The notes under the pieces are model-generated. The model was not told the DNA's origin. It was given only the letters and a program-made list of their open reading frames with translations, and did not search any database. Position numbers and translations under genes: made by a program. From Capitulum mitella (Eukaryota > Arthropoda > Thecostraca > Pollicipedomorpha > Pollicipedidae): a DNA stretch of 64,000 bases. The stretch spans positions 682,001-746,000 of the forward strand of contig CP099842.1 in the NCBI GenBank assembly GCA_030062745.1. The letters run 5' to 3'. Within the stretch, counting starts at the first letter, position 1. The number at the start of each line of letters is the position of its first letter. This document shows, in pieces, positions 34,516 to 45,890 of this stretch.

Positions 34516-36243
34516 CCAGGGCCTAGTTTCATAAAGCCAATGTGCGAACCTACGAACCTGCGAAAACGCGCCGCGTAAAAGTACGAAGCATAAACAAGTC
34601 AGTTTCACCAAAAGGCGTAGGTTCGCAGTTTACGCCGGCGCATTTTTGACGACTGGCGCATGTTTTAAAATTCGTCGCCATGGAAACCGTGGGGCACATC
34701 ATCCTCCAGTGCATGGATAGATTCCTTCATGGCGGATTATTCATTCATGTAGGTATTAAACTACTGGACACATCTCTGCACGTTCCTTTATTCATTCATT
34801 CGTTTGTTCCGTTCTTTCGTTCATTCGTTCGTTCATTCGTTCATTTGCCAGACTCAGTGCCATTGTTCCCACACATTAAATTCTGCCGCCCTGACGAGTG
34901 TCCCTCGCACCTGACGTTTTTCGTCATCAACGCCCTTTTACGCCATGATATGACTGCTACGCTATGATACACTATGAGACACCACATGGGCCTCCACTGG
35001 TTACGAGGGCCCCCACTGGTTACAGGGGTTCCCTAATCCGATTTGGCGCTCTCCTGGTAAAAATCCTGGTTACGCCCTTGCGTGCAGTGCATTGTGAAGC
35101 TCTGCCTCACCTTGGTGCCAGTGGTGTGGTTCGGCATGGCTGTGTTTGGAATCGGTCCGCTGACTCGTCGTTACCATGACGGCATTAGTGCACCCGTTCC
35201 GCCAGAGAAAGATAGTGCCGAGCAAAGGCATGTCGATCAGGCAGCTGATCAGGATCATATCATTGCCGACTATTTGAGCGTAGTAGACATCATTAGCATC
35301 TGCCAAATTATGGGACGCCTGGTATGTCCAGGAGTCGATCTCCGCCAAGTCTAAGGGACGGTAAACTTGCTGAGGATCGAGCAGGACCCGGTGCAGACTG
35401 CTCCGCGAATCTCAGTTCGCGGCTGCGCTAAATGAAAGGCTACGATGTCCGGGACTATGTGGCCTGTGACCCAGAGAATGCAATGAACCTGTCGAATTGT
35501 CATCATGCTTGTTTTTTGTCTAAAAAATTAGCTTTCTTTACTTTTAAACAAACTGTTTCTCTTCTTATAAGAAATGAGTAGTTATTTGGACGTAGGTCAT
35601 GTTAAAGGAATAGAAACGAACATAAAAAAGCCAAACGTATTGTTTTTTTTGTAAGCTTGATTTGTATCGGTAAAGATGAATGTTTATGCCCATTATCAAA
35701 GCAATGGGTTAAAATGTCCCTTGTGTCACCATCATGATCATCATTACACATAGGCTTCGGTTCTCTCGTAGTCTTTAATGTGGGAGTTATTGTGGTCCAG
35801 GGTGCTGACGTCTGTGGCTTTCGGTGGCGTCCACCCGAACCCCGGATAAGGGTTTGGCGCTCTTGCTCTCTTGCTCTCTCTTCTTGCTCTCTCTTGCTCC
35901 ACAACTTCCACATCACCGAACCCAAAAAGATCATTCATCCTGCATTTATACCTCTCCTATGTACTTTGCACCTCAGAATCAATGCCTGTGTGCTCAGCAT
36001 AGATACTTTTGGAGTTAAAGAAGCGTTTCGTCAATACGTGTTGTGATTTCTGTTTTTTTGTGAAACTGGCTCTTCATATTTTCACTGAAAATGCCAGGAA
36101 TTTCGCTGGAAATTTTTCGTACATTTTACTCCGCTATTTCGTAGTTTTGAAGTTTTATGAAACTGAATTTTCAAAACCACGCCAAATTTCTTCGCTTTTT
36201 CGCATGTTCGCTTTTAACGAAGCTTTATGAAACTAGGCCCTGG
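34516..36243. mobile_element. 1.7-kb element with perfect 21-bp terminal inverted repeats
   Basis: CCAGGGCCTAGTTTCATAAA begins at 34,516, and the exact complement of the 21-base end, finishing ACTAGGCCCTGG, closes at 36,243. Subterminal GCGAAC/GTTCGC words also face each other. No clear target-site duplication was found (left flank CTATA, right flank TCGTA). The interior contains a TTCATTCG-type microsatellite, a CTCTTG-type run and no transposase frame. It is a non-autonomous DNA transposon of unassigned family, or two nested copies. Confidence 0.75.
34786..34853. repeat. TTCATTCG/TTCGTTC microsatellite
   Basis: Imperfect 4- and 8-base units (TTCATTCGTTTG, CGTTCATTCGTTCG) inside the 34.5-36.2 kb element. 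Confidence 0.85.
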
Positions 36244-36870
36244 TCGTAATAATCAAGCCACATACGTACTGAGGAAACCACTGACCCCCCACACCGTTAA
36301 CGATGGTCTCGATGTCGGTGTCGGGATGCACCTGCGGACCGTGTGTTAAGCAACCGAGGTCAGGTCATCATTAAGAAGGGTCCAGAGGGTCGACTTGTGC
36401 TGAATGCCTGTGGCAACGAGGGTGCTGATTCCGGTCTGCAGTTACTATTGAGCGTATTACTTGAACTGTGTCCACCGAGCCACAAATGCCCGAAGACTGA
36501 CATAAGCGCGGACCATCTGACGAGTAGCTGACCTGCGGGGACCTGCGGCCAGACGGGGGCTCGCTCGCCGGAGAGTGTTGGTGCCTTGCCAGTGGACCTG
36601 GCAGGCGTTGACAGTGGCAGCGCTTCCATGGCGGAGCTATGGATTTATAGCATGTTTTACGCGTTGATTGCCTCGACTCGTAGTGTAATCGACGCCTACA
36701 CTGCGGGAATTCTATGCCGATTCATAAAATACAGTACACTACAATGTCCTCTTCCATTTCATCCGATTCAATTCGATCCAATCCAAATCCGATTTTCATC
36801 CATACGATGCAATAAACCACTGCAGTGCCACTGCGTTTGCGCTGTATTATGTCTGCGCAATGGATAGACG
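36244..36870. other. No gene recognised
   Basis: Mixed sequence leading into a minisatellite. TCCGATTCAATTCGATCCAATCC at 36,763-36,788 is a short run of GATCCAATC-like words. No domain is visible. Confidence 0.4.
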
Positions 36871-36874
36871 AATG

Positions 36875-37330
36875 GCAGATATCTTGTGCTATTGCTGCAT
36901 TGCCACTGTACAGTAACTGTGCCGTGGCGGTATATGCTGTCGCTGCGCCGTTGCTGTGTGCACCGTCGCTGTATCGTGGCTTTGTCGCAGCTGTACTGTA
37001 TCTGTATGCGCTGTCCTGTAAAGCAGCTGTGTGTGTCGTGGCTGTGCCGTGGCCGTACCGTGACTGTACCGCGGCTGTCTGTTGCGGCTGTATGTGCTGC
37101 GGTTGTACCATGGCCGTATGTGCTGTGGCTGTACCGCGGCCGCATGTGCTGCGCCTGTACCGCGGCTGTGTGCTGTGGCTGTACCATGGCCGCATGTGTT
37201 GTGGCTGTACCGCGGCTGCATGTGCTGTGGCTGTGCCGCGGCTGTACATGTGCTGTCGCTGTTCCGCGGCTGGTGTGCTGTGACTCTGCCGCAGCTGTGT
37301 ATGCGCTGTCGCTGTTCCGTGTCTGCTCGA
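36875..37330. repeat. 26-bp minisatellite (CTGTACCGCGGCTGCATGTGCTGTGG type)
   Basis: Starts of CTGTAC or its variants fall at 37,103, 37,129, 37,155, 37,179, 37,205 and 37,231, giving spacings of 26, 26, 24, 26 and 26. Earlier and later units are more diverged. The unit lacks stop codons in most frames, so open frames up to 264 codons appear on the minus strand and 165 on the plus strand. Because 26 is not a multiple of three, every frame cycles through the unit, which argues against a selected protein. Confidence 0.88.
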
Positions 37331-37585
37331 CGGACGTGGCGGCGGCTCGCGCCGGAGTGGGGTCCGGCCGGCCGCTCCAATAATGCCCCCCAGGGGAACG
37401 TCGGCCCCAGTCCCCGGCCGGCCCGGCCCGACGCTACTTAACTCCTGATTACCGGGCGGCCGGCGCCGCCGCGCCGAGCGCATTACGCCGCCAGAGTGAC
37501 GCCCGCGACAGCACATGATGCGTGAAGCCGCCGGCGCCGGCGGAGCGAGCCGACGACCGGCGCCGGGACCGGAGGAGCACCAGGC
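37331..37585. promoter_or_regulatory. CpG-rich island between two minisatellites
   Basis: Very GC-rich (CGGCCGG, GGCGCCGCCGCGCCG), with ACTTAACTCCTGATTACCGG as the only AT-richer word. No recognisable protein. It could be a small CpG island or simply GC-rich repeat flank. Confidence 0.35.
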
Positions 37586-37587
37586 CC

Positions 37588-37730
37588 CTGACTGCGGTCC
37601 CCAGGCCTCGGCCGGCCTTTGACTGCGGTCTCCAGGCCTCGGCCGGCCTTTGACTGCGGTCTCCAGGCCTCGGCCGGCCTTTGACTGCGGCCTCCACGCC
37701 TTGACTGGCCTTTGGCTTGAGTCTCCGGTA
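37588..37730. repeat. 31-bp minisatellite, about 4.5 copies
   Basis: CCAGGCCTCGGCCGGCCTTT occurs at 37,601, 37,632 and 37,663, an exact period of 31. A diverged unit ending GGCCTCCACGCC follows from about 37,680. The first three copies are nearly identical, so the expansion is recent. Confidence 0.92.
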
Positions 37731-38609
37731 CTGCTGGGAGAAGATGAGCGTATCTGGCTACGGCCGATTTATCTGAGAGGCCATTTACAAGAAATAAGAA
37801 ATTCCAGGGTAAACGTGATATGTTTGCCGGTCACAGGTTTGTCGAAATGCTATTTGCGTACTGCCCTGGCATTTCCACCAAGGTTTCCTCACCATAACGC
37901 ATTTGTGACGAAAAGACCGGTCCTGGGCGCCGAATGACCCTGCAGTCGGTGCGCCCCTAAGCCCCAATAACCAACCGAAAAGACCGGTCACACAAACAGT
38001 CCAAACCCTTGGACGAGACACCCGAGGTTACATCATCAAGGGTGCCAACGGAAGATACGGGTGACAGTTGCGGCCAGTGTCCAGCCATGAGGGTCCAAGG
38101 GCGATGTAGTCACGTGTGCTTCACTGTCCGTGCCTTTTTGACGTCATCCTCATATACCTGATTGCACGAGGATCAGTGATGGAAGGCTGTGGAATTGAAA
38201 GCGATGTAATGAGTAGAGCCTCCCCTCTCCCACTCCGTGACCGCCGGAAGAAGTAAACCAGCTGTCGTCTTGAGGGAATATGCCGACTGTTGAAGCCTGT
38301 ACCACTGCGTTTCGTTAAAGTAACGTTCTAGAAAGGACTTTGTCCCTAATATAACGACCAGACAACAGTGTAATTATAGAGCACGCAATATTTTAAGGAG
38401 CTAGAGAGTCTTTTTGGTCTTGCCAGCTTGGAAGGTAAACCATTGCTCTCTCTTGTTTTTGCTTTGTATTGGTGATCTTGAAATCATAGATGATAAATAA
38501 AATGACAAAAACTAACACATCATGCCAGGTTGCATTATTCCCTTTCGGTCTGAAACAAAAATCGAACGGAAACTACTCGGTAACATTTCACAGATTATGT
38601 TGGCTCTGA
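37731..38609. other. No gene recognised
   Basis: Mixed sequence with no domain. AAAAGACCGGTC occurs twice at about 37,912 and 37,978, a short direct repeat 66 bases apart. Confidence 0.4.
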
Positions 38610-38975
38610 CTGCACCGTGTGCCGCTGTTCCGTGGCCCGCGTCAGGTCGGGTGGCAGGTGACCTGTTGTGGTCCGCCCAGTGGACGCTGCTCGGCACGCT
38701 CCCAGTGCCGCGCCGCCGCCGTTGGCACGGTCGACCGGTCGGCTCAGTCGGTCGGTCGGTCGGCGCGACAGAGGCAATCGCCGCTGACAACGGCCGGCCC
38801 GCTGACGTATGGCCTGGCCGACGGCACGTGAGAGCCGGCGCACGTGTGAAAAATTCATGGCCGCGTAAAATTAGACGGCGGAGCGCGGCCGCCGGCGCGC
38901 CGAGCGTGCAGCATGGGCTCCCCGACCGGCAGGACGTGGCACCCCTGACCGAACACCGCGCCCGCTGTTCAGGTC
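38610..38975. promoter_or_regulatory. CpG-rich island with paired CACGTG boxes
   Basis: Contains a (CGGT)4 run at about 38,748-38,765, two CACGTG boxes 16 bases apart (38,825-38,830 and 38,841-38,846), then AAATTCATGGCCGCGTAAAATTAG with a GCCAT-type and a homeodomain-like word. The 173-codon plus-strand frame (38,522-39,043) has no domain. Confidence 0.42.
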
Positions 38976-40125
38976 ACAGAAAATACGGTTCTTATCAGAT
39001 CGACCTGACCTGGATGGTCCTAGTCCATCGTCTCCTGGATTAACTTGTAAACGTAAATGGTTTGACCCAAAAATGCGGCCCTGTGTACCTGAAGCTTCTG
39101 ATGTTGCCGGCCACGCCCTTCTGGTTTGGTATTGACACAGTGACCTTTTGCTGTCAGCGTGCTACTCTGGCGCTTCGAAGGTTACACGGTCCACAATTTT
39201 TGCTAGGGCAGCGCTGGAAGGAGGTTACCATGACGCTCTGGCTTCATGAGGTCTTTCCTCAGCTTCTACATGGACACCTTTTCCTTATTTAATATATTTA
39301 ATGCACTTTAATGCTTCCATGGGCTCTTATAGTACGTCTAATGCCAGCTTTTTGGTTCTGACATGGCCGTTCTTTGGCGCCCAGGTCCTGCAGACTATCG
39401 ATATTAAGCAGGTGTTCTTGCACTCCGGGAGTTTGTTTTGTTTCTGATGCTGCCATGACGCCCACTGATGCTTACAGGACACTCCTTTTGCGTTAACACG
39501 ACGTTCCTTCCTGATGGGAGGCCTCTCAACTCCCACAGCGAAACCCATCCCCTGTTATCAGGGTGCTCTTTCCGTTTCATCGCGCCCTTTAATTGTTAAC
39601 CAGATTCATGATTTTTAGTTGCTTCCTGAGTTCTGATTCTCCGTTAGCGCCAGTTTGCCACCGACATTGCACGCGCCCTTCCCCTTCATGGCGTTCCTCT
39701 GACATCACCCCTTGAGTATGAGGGTATCTCTCATCGGCTGCCAGTGCACTGTCCGGCAGCTGCTCTGGCACTTTCAGGGAATGTAGGACGTTTTTTTTTT
39801 GTGCAGGGCATGTTGTGCTGCTACCACGGCGACCATGATATTACACATCACATTCCCTCTGTGCTTGAGGTTTAGGGAATAGTTGTTTTGTGGACATTTT
39901 CCTCTTAGGCAGTAGAAACACAACTTCTCAAATAAACGCAACCTTGGTCGTGATTCATTTGGTGTCCAAAACAACCTTTCTACCCCGGCTTTTTCCTTTT
40001 GCATTGTTTTCCCTGTAAAACTTAAAGCGTACGCTACAGTACGTTTTGAACAGTGTTGCACGCACACAACACCATCATTGAAAACCCCGTATTCAGCAAG
40101 CACGGCTGTACCTGACAGCACACCC
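38976..40125. other. No gene recognised
   Basis: Short frames only. T9 at 39,790-39,800. No repeats with clear ends. Confidence 0.45.
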
Positions 40126-40560
40126 AAGAGCGCGGACACGGTCCACTGGTCTGCACCGCTGTCGGTGGCGGTGGACCGGCACTTCCGGCACCATCACGGC
40201 GCAGCCGGCCGCCACGTGTCTGCTGACGCGCGTTACGCCGCGGCGGCCGCGCGCTCTCGACTCCTGACTCCGGATTACGGCGCCCGACACGCGCCCGCCC
40301 CGCGGACACGTGTCCGGAGAGCGGACACGTGTCCGACTCTCGGCCGGGACACGCGGCGCCGCCGGCTGGTGGGCCGCCGAGCCAGCAGCTGATCGCTGAC
40401 CGGTCGACAGCGCAGAGGACCGCAGCGACAGTCCTGCTGTCCGGCGGCGGTCCCGCTGTCCGGCGGCAGTCCTGTTGTCCGGCGGCGGTCCTGCTGTCCG
40501 GCGGCAGTCCTGCTGCGGGCTGGCGGGACTCGGCAGAGGCTCCGAGATCGGGCTACTGCT
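40126..40560. promoter_or_regulatory. CpG-rich island with duplicated CGGACACGTGTCCG palindrome and 19-bp repeats
   Basis: CGGACACGTGTCCG, a 14-base perfect palindrome around CACGTG, occurs at 40,303-40,316 and again at 40,322-40,335. A third CACGTG is at 40,213-40,218. A 19-bp tandem repeat (GTCCTGCTGTCCGGCGGCG type) follows, with CCGGCGGC at 40,441, 40,460, 40,479 and 40,498. No conserved protein is visible. Confidence 0.5.
40428..40520. repeat. 19-bp tandem repeat, 4-5 copies
   Basis: Exact 19-base spacing of four CCGGCGGC cores with alternating CGG/CAG differences between units, suggesting a 38-bp higher-order pair. Confidence 0.9.
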
Positions 40561-41335
40561 GAAGTTTCTTGAAAAGTGTCTTAAGTACTTAAAGTGTGTG
40601 TTAAGTACCTCGCAATTTCAAGGCCCTCCCCCAAACGTAACTGTGACAGCAAAGAAATATATTCAATAAAATGAACTAAATTGCTGAACATGCCTGGCGC
40701 CATTTTAGATCCAGCTGAGTTAGGTTTTTTACAGTGCTGAATCCTGGAATTATGCTTAACGGAGCACCGACTGCAACGTGCCTCGTACTGTAAGCTATGG
40801 AACAGCCAAAGTTTTCCCTTCTCCATCCGGGGCAGCCATTAGTGTGAGATCCATGTTTTCAGTATGTTGCGAGAAGTGTTTTGTCAATCTGGTAACTTCT
40901 GTGACCCATTGCATGACAATGTTCTCTTCTCTAGTGGTGGGTAGAAACTTTTCCGTAATCAAAAGCCAAATGCCGCTGTAAAATGACTTTATTGTCCTTT
41001 GGGATTTGTTGGAATAGCAAATCTGTGAAAATGAGGTCACATAAAACATTGCTAATACGTAAGCTACTGCATGGTTTATGATATGATTTTCTGCCGGCCG
41101 AAAAGAGACACTGTTTTTCGCTGCCTTATGGATATGTTTTTGGTTGACAGATTGATAAAGTATGCTCTTGTGAAGTTAACAGCGTCGCTACAGCTTATTT
41201 TTGTCTCATATTGATAGCCATAACATTTTTTCTGAGTGCCATTGCAGAGATGTCCAACGTGACTGTACATGACGGTTGAAAAATTAGATTTGATATTTGA
41301 ATATCCAGATACATTAGATTAGACACACTGGCATT
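40561..41335. other. No gene recognised
   Basis: AT-rich interval between two CpG-rich islands. No domain, no structured repeat. Confidence 0.45.
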
Positions 41336-42000
41336 TCTCCATTTTGGGCCTCCAAAAGGTGGCTTACACCGGGCGGCTGGCAGAGCACGGCAAGCTGAAG
41401 GAGAGCCACCACGTGCCACCGGCGACCCGCCTGACCCCGCCGTCGGCAGAGGCACAAAGGATAGCGGCGCGATTCCGACTGCACCGCCGGCCCGTCACTC
41501 CGCATTAGGAACGAGGAGCCTCACGCCGGCCGGCCGGCCGGACGTGGCCGCCGGCGGCCGGTCAGCCGGTCACCGGTCACCGGTCACCGGTCACCGGCTG
41601 CCGGCGGCGGCGGCCGGATTTTAATGGCCGCAGCGCGCGATCATTATCAGCCGGCGCGGCCGCAGTACGTGCCGGCTCTATTGCCGTAATTGGCGGAGGG
41701 CCGCGCCCGGCGAGGGGGCCGCCGAAGGGGTGCTGGATGTGACCTCGCGTCAGCAGGTGCGCGCCCCCTCTCCGGCGGCGGTCGATACGGCGCCGCTGCC
41801 GCACGCTCTCCCCCGCAGCCATTCACACCCAGCTCGGACGGCCATAATGAATATTTCTATTCGCCCAGGCCGTCCGGTGCCGGTGAGAGCGGTGGTGGCC
41901 GCCCGGTTCTGGCGATGACTGAAAGCCTGGCAGGTCCCTCCCTGTGGAGCCGGCGGCGCACCTGTCCCCCCTCCCCCCACCCCGGCCGGGCCTTTTTGTA
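41336..42000. promoter_or_regulatory. CpG-rich island with homeodomain-like words
   Basis: Contains GGATTTTAATGGCCGC (about 41,616), GATCATTATCAGCC (41,640), TTGCCGTAATTGGCGG (41,682) and GGCCATAATGAATATTTCTA (41,840), plus CACGTG at 41,410-41,415. A (CGGTCAC)4 run at 41,567-41,594 gives GGTCA half-sites with 2-base spacing. Overlapping frames on both strands lack domains. The regulatory role is inference. Confidence 0.48.
41567..41594. repeat. (CGGTCAC)4 heptamer repeat
   Basis: Four exact 7-base units, continuing imperfectly at each side. Each unit holds a GGTCA nuclear-receptor half-site core. Confidence 0.95.
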
Positions 42001-42766
42001 GGGACCACTAATCGCGGTGTGGAACCGCCCACCACCTGTGCTGCTGACTGATGGCTCTGTGGGACGGCAGGCTAACGTCCGTTCCAGCTGCTCTGTCGGA
42101 GGAAGGAGCTGTGTGACGACGTTGTTAATATTTCCAGCAGGTGTGTTGAATAGCTGCACTGTGATGGCTGATTTAAAGTCAATGGTCAACGGCCTAGGTA
42201 AAGTCGTCTGGTATCGAGTTACCGAGGAGCTCGGCCGAACCGTGCGCAAAGGAACGTCACTCTTACCACGCTGGATGAGTGACGCACTCGAGAGGTGCTT
42301 TTTGGCATGCGGCGCGCACCGAAAACAGACCCTCCGCACCTGCGTCGGGGATCCTTTGTGCAGCAAAATGGACTCTCTTGGGAGGTGCTTCTGAGAGAAA
42401 TCCTGGCCACGGATAACCCTGGAGAACAGTGAAAACAGTACTCCGCAGCCCGGACCGCACTCTGAAACCAAGAGACCAACATAGCGGGAGGCCAGCCTAG
42501 CGGGAAAGGCCAGTAAGAGCAGTGCTGTCGACACGATCACACCGGACCAACACGGATGGGCGCCGCGGTCAGCCAACACACATACTTTACGGTTGCATGG
42601 CAGTTTGCCCAATCCAAACCTCCTGGTCTGGCATTTTCACGAGGAACCAATGAATTCTTTATTCTCGCCCTCCATGGAGCAGCATGAAAATCATCGAAGC
42701 CTCTTCGTTCTACCCACCCCCGATGCATCTTTAATCCGGGGAGCGATGAATTTTTGAGCAGGCGCT
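42001..42766. other. No gene recognised
   Basis: The 251-codon minus-strand frame at 41,857-42,612 overlaps the neighbouring island. It has a basic, proline/serine-rich translation without any motif, so I leave it out. Codon use could not be tested here. Confidence 0.35.
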
Positions 42767-43985
42767 GCATATTTCATTCGCGGGAATAGTTAAGGCGGCG
42801 GTGAATTATTCATTCCGAGACGATCCGAATAAGAATTCGGATATGACGGAGCACCGGCGACTATTATATATCGGCCGTGCGATGATAAAGGGCCCGGTTT
42901 GCGGTGCGGCTGCCTGGGAGGCGGCAGCTGCCGCCTCAGAGGCCGCGCCGTCCCGCTTTCCCAGCTGCGGGCCCGGCGGACCGGCGCCGCGCGAAGCTTT
43001 GTCCCGCCGCTGAATGACCGCGCCGCCTCGCGGTGAAGCGACGACAAACGGAGGGGCGGCGGACATCCGGCGCTGGGGCGCCTTCGTGGGTCCCGTGGCG
43101 AGCCGGCTCCCGCGCCGCCAGCTCGGGGCGGGCACGGCCGCGTCCGGCGAGAGCGGGCAGTGTCCGGAGAGACACGAACGAACGTCGCACGATGCCCCGC
43201 AACATTCCGGGCCAACAACTGCCGCAGCCGACCGGCGGCACCAGAGGCGACCTAGTTCAAGCCTCTGATGGCGGTCCGCGCAGCAGCTGACCTCAGGTCA
43301 AGTCACTGTCCGGTCTGTACAGCGGCCGACCTCAGGTCAAGTTGCTGTCTGCGTTTTGTACAGTAACTGACGGCAGTTCAGGCTGCTGTCTGTGGTCTGC
43401 GCGGGAGCTGTCCTCAGGTCAGGTCACTGTGTGCGCGGGAGCTGCCCTCAGGTCAGGTCGCTGACGGCGGCGGTCTGAGCCGCAGCCGGGCGTGGGAGCG
43501 CCAGCGAGGCAGCCGGCTGCCGGGGAGCCAGGCCGGCGGCGCGGTCAGGTGGGGCGGGGCGGGGCGGCCCAGGTGGCCATTAGCGAGGCCGGAGCGTCCG
43601 GCCGGCTCTCATCCGTCAGATTCACCGCCGGAATGTATGATAAGCGTGTGTCTGGCAGCAGGTGCAGACCCTAATCACACGTGGTAATTTGGCCGCGGGG
43701 CTGATGGCGCGCGGCGAGGGGACAGGCGCCTGGCCGCCGGTCACGAACGCTGAAAAATACACGGCACCGCGCGCGAACGGGCGCACACAGCCACTAACCA
43801 CCCGGCCGAGGCCGCTGGGCCCGGTAACGATCAGTATGATTTGTTTGCTATTGGAGTTCGATATCTAATGGGGAGCTGTGCGGCTCCGGTGGACGGACCG
43901 CGCCCGGCCGCGGACGCGTCCCGGCCGGTGACAAATTGTGGACCGGGAGCGGCGAGGACGGACTCAGACGGACCGACGCGCCGGC
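42767..43985. promoter_or_regulatory. Largest CpG-rich island, with AT-rich motif block and ~40-bp repeats
   Basis: It opens with ATATTTCATTCGCGGGAATAG and GGTGAATTATTCATTCCGAG. An 8-bp inverted repeat ATCCGAAT-AAGA-ATTCGGAT (42,823-42,842) and CTATTATATATCGG follow. Then comes CpG-dense sequence, five ~40-bp repeats with ACCTCAGGTCA cores (43,287-43,465), GGTGGCCATTAGCGAGG (about 43,571), CACGTGGTAATTTGGCC (43,678) and GGTAACGATCAGTATG (43,824). No frame has a domain. Confidence 0.48.
43285..43470. repeat. Imperfect 34-41-bp tandem repeat with AGGTCA cores, about 5 copies
   Basis: CTGACCTCAGGTCAAGTCACTGTC-type units start near 43,287, 43,326, 43,367, 43,408 and 43,442. Four of five keep CTCAGGTCA. 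Two carry AGGTCAGGTC, back-to-back half-sites. Confidence 0.8.
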
Positions 43986-45890
43986 CGTGTCCGCCGCGCC
44001 GCTCACGTCCGCGTGAAAGAAGCGCAGTTCGTCTTCGGGACGGCATCCTGTTACGCGACTTGAAGCAGCAACACAGGTTTCTTTACACAAAAGCAGCCGA
44101 CGCAAGCTCTCGGTCCTTTCTGGACGCGTTGCTGCAAAATCTGTCAGCCCTGTTGTGCTTCCATTGGCGTTTTCTGACTTAATGGTAATCACTGAGGCTT
44201 TTCCTGATTTGAATGGTTTTGAAACGATAACAACACTGTTTCAGAGACGCTGAATATAGTACAGGGACGCATTTACCCAAAACAATTAGTGCGTTTCTTT
44301 CATAACGACGTACAGCTTACGACAGTCACGTGAAGGCAAGCCAAGTTCTTGCTTTTAATGTCCATTATCAAAATAAGGTGGAGGTGAAGCAGTTTTCTGC
44401 TTGACGTGATAGTTTGACTATTGGCGACCTCGTTTGTGTCAACATCTCTCTTTGTTCGGTACTTTTCTTTTCGTAAGTTCGTCTTGCCAATGAATCTTCG
44501 TTCATTCGTCAAACACACAGAGCTTCCACTTTCATCACCCATCTTGTCGTTAAACACTAATTACTCACAGCGCTAGCACTTCTCTACGTCACGAGAGTCA
44601 CGAGGTCCACCACATGTTGAGCCGACAGATAGATGCTGAGCGAAAAACGGCCCTTCTTATATACTACCTACGCGCGGAAACGATGAAAGGGATGGTGCAG
44701 TTATATACATAGCATGGTATATACAACTAATTGGGAGGCGTTTTGCGATCCGAATATTCTGGAAAGACTAGGCTTTAACCAATGAACGGACGTGAGGACG
44801 CACGGAATTCAGAGAAATGCCTGATGTAATGCGGATGCAAAAGCTCAGAAGTTTCCGCGGGTGTAAGCTATTTTAAGATTAGACGAAGGAAGTACTGTTT
44901 AACGTTATGGATATTATTCACCCAGCGGCACTGCGGCACTATTGATGTATCTGAGACGATAATGGGCTAGCAGACGTCTTTGACTCTCTTCGGTGCCGAC
45001 TCTGGGAACTATAGCTTAAGGTATCTGATATCCTTAGAAAGTCTTCAAAAGCCAAAAACTTTTGCGGGAAAGTACTCCAAGATTCAGAGAAATTAAAAAA
45101 CATTGAAATTCGAGGAACAATTTGAAGACTTTTGGATACGGGAATTCTAAAGCAACGGTATGAACTTTGTTACAGAAGGGACGTTTCGCCGCCATCGTTG
45201 GGGATAATCCAGGCAAATGGACCATGAGTGCGAAGTAACTCCTAAACACGTCGGCTTAAATCTGTGCTATTTAGGTGGGTGGGAAAATATGGGATAAGAT
45301 GGGAAAATGGGAAAAGATGATCTATTGCTAATGACCAGTTTTAAAACATCGCGGCAGCGTCTCTCCCACGTACAAACTTAATCAGCCGGTCTAAAACCAG
45401 ACAAAACAAAAACAAAACAAGTAATGTGTAATTTATTCTTGAATGCCTAGTTTTCAGCTGTAGTCTAAGCATTCTGTATTAGGCCTGTTGCTTTTCATTC
45501 CCGCATTCATACCCTCTCGCTCGGTGCAGCATGACGCCTGCTTCAATCCTTCGTCGGTGGACTGCTATCCCCCCCCCCAGCCACGCGCCACGGGCGCCAA
45601 GTCCTTAGGGTGCCGGCCACCTGCTGCTCTAGTCATTAGTCTCCTCACCATAAACGACCACTGGGTTAACGTACAAAAGCTCAATGGTGTTCCGTAACAC
45701 TCCTCGAGGCAGCTCCATTCATGCATTCCCGTCAAGTTTGCTGAGAATCATTCTTTCATAAATGGCCGTTTGTGCTGGGCAGGTGCCGTCAATCAGGCAT
45801 TATGAATTGATTCGGAGGTGCTAATCCACTCACTGATTCATTCGCCGTTTCATATTTCAGTTCACCATTCATATTACACAGCTATCACCT
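43986..45890. other. No gene recognised
   Basis: AT-rich to mixed sequence without domains. TGGGAAAATATGGGATAAGATGGGAAAATGGGAAAAGATG at 45,279-45,320 is a short degenerate run. A C9 run is at 45,571-45,579. Confidence 0.45.

Noticed and set aside
36722-37516. 264-codon minus-strand open frame, the longest in the window
   Set aside because: It lies almost wholly in the 26-bp minisatellite. Comparable frames are open in several phases and on both strands, and no domain is present.
41857-42612. 251-codon minus-strand frame
   Set aside because: Extends from CpG-rich sequence, has no recognisable motif, and I see no supporting splice or start context. Kept out pending RNA evidence.
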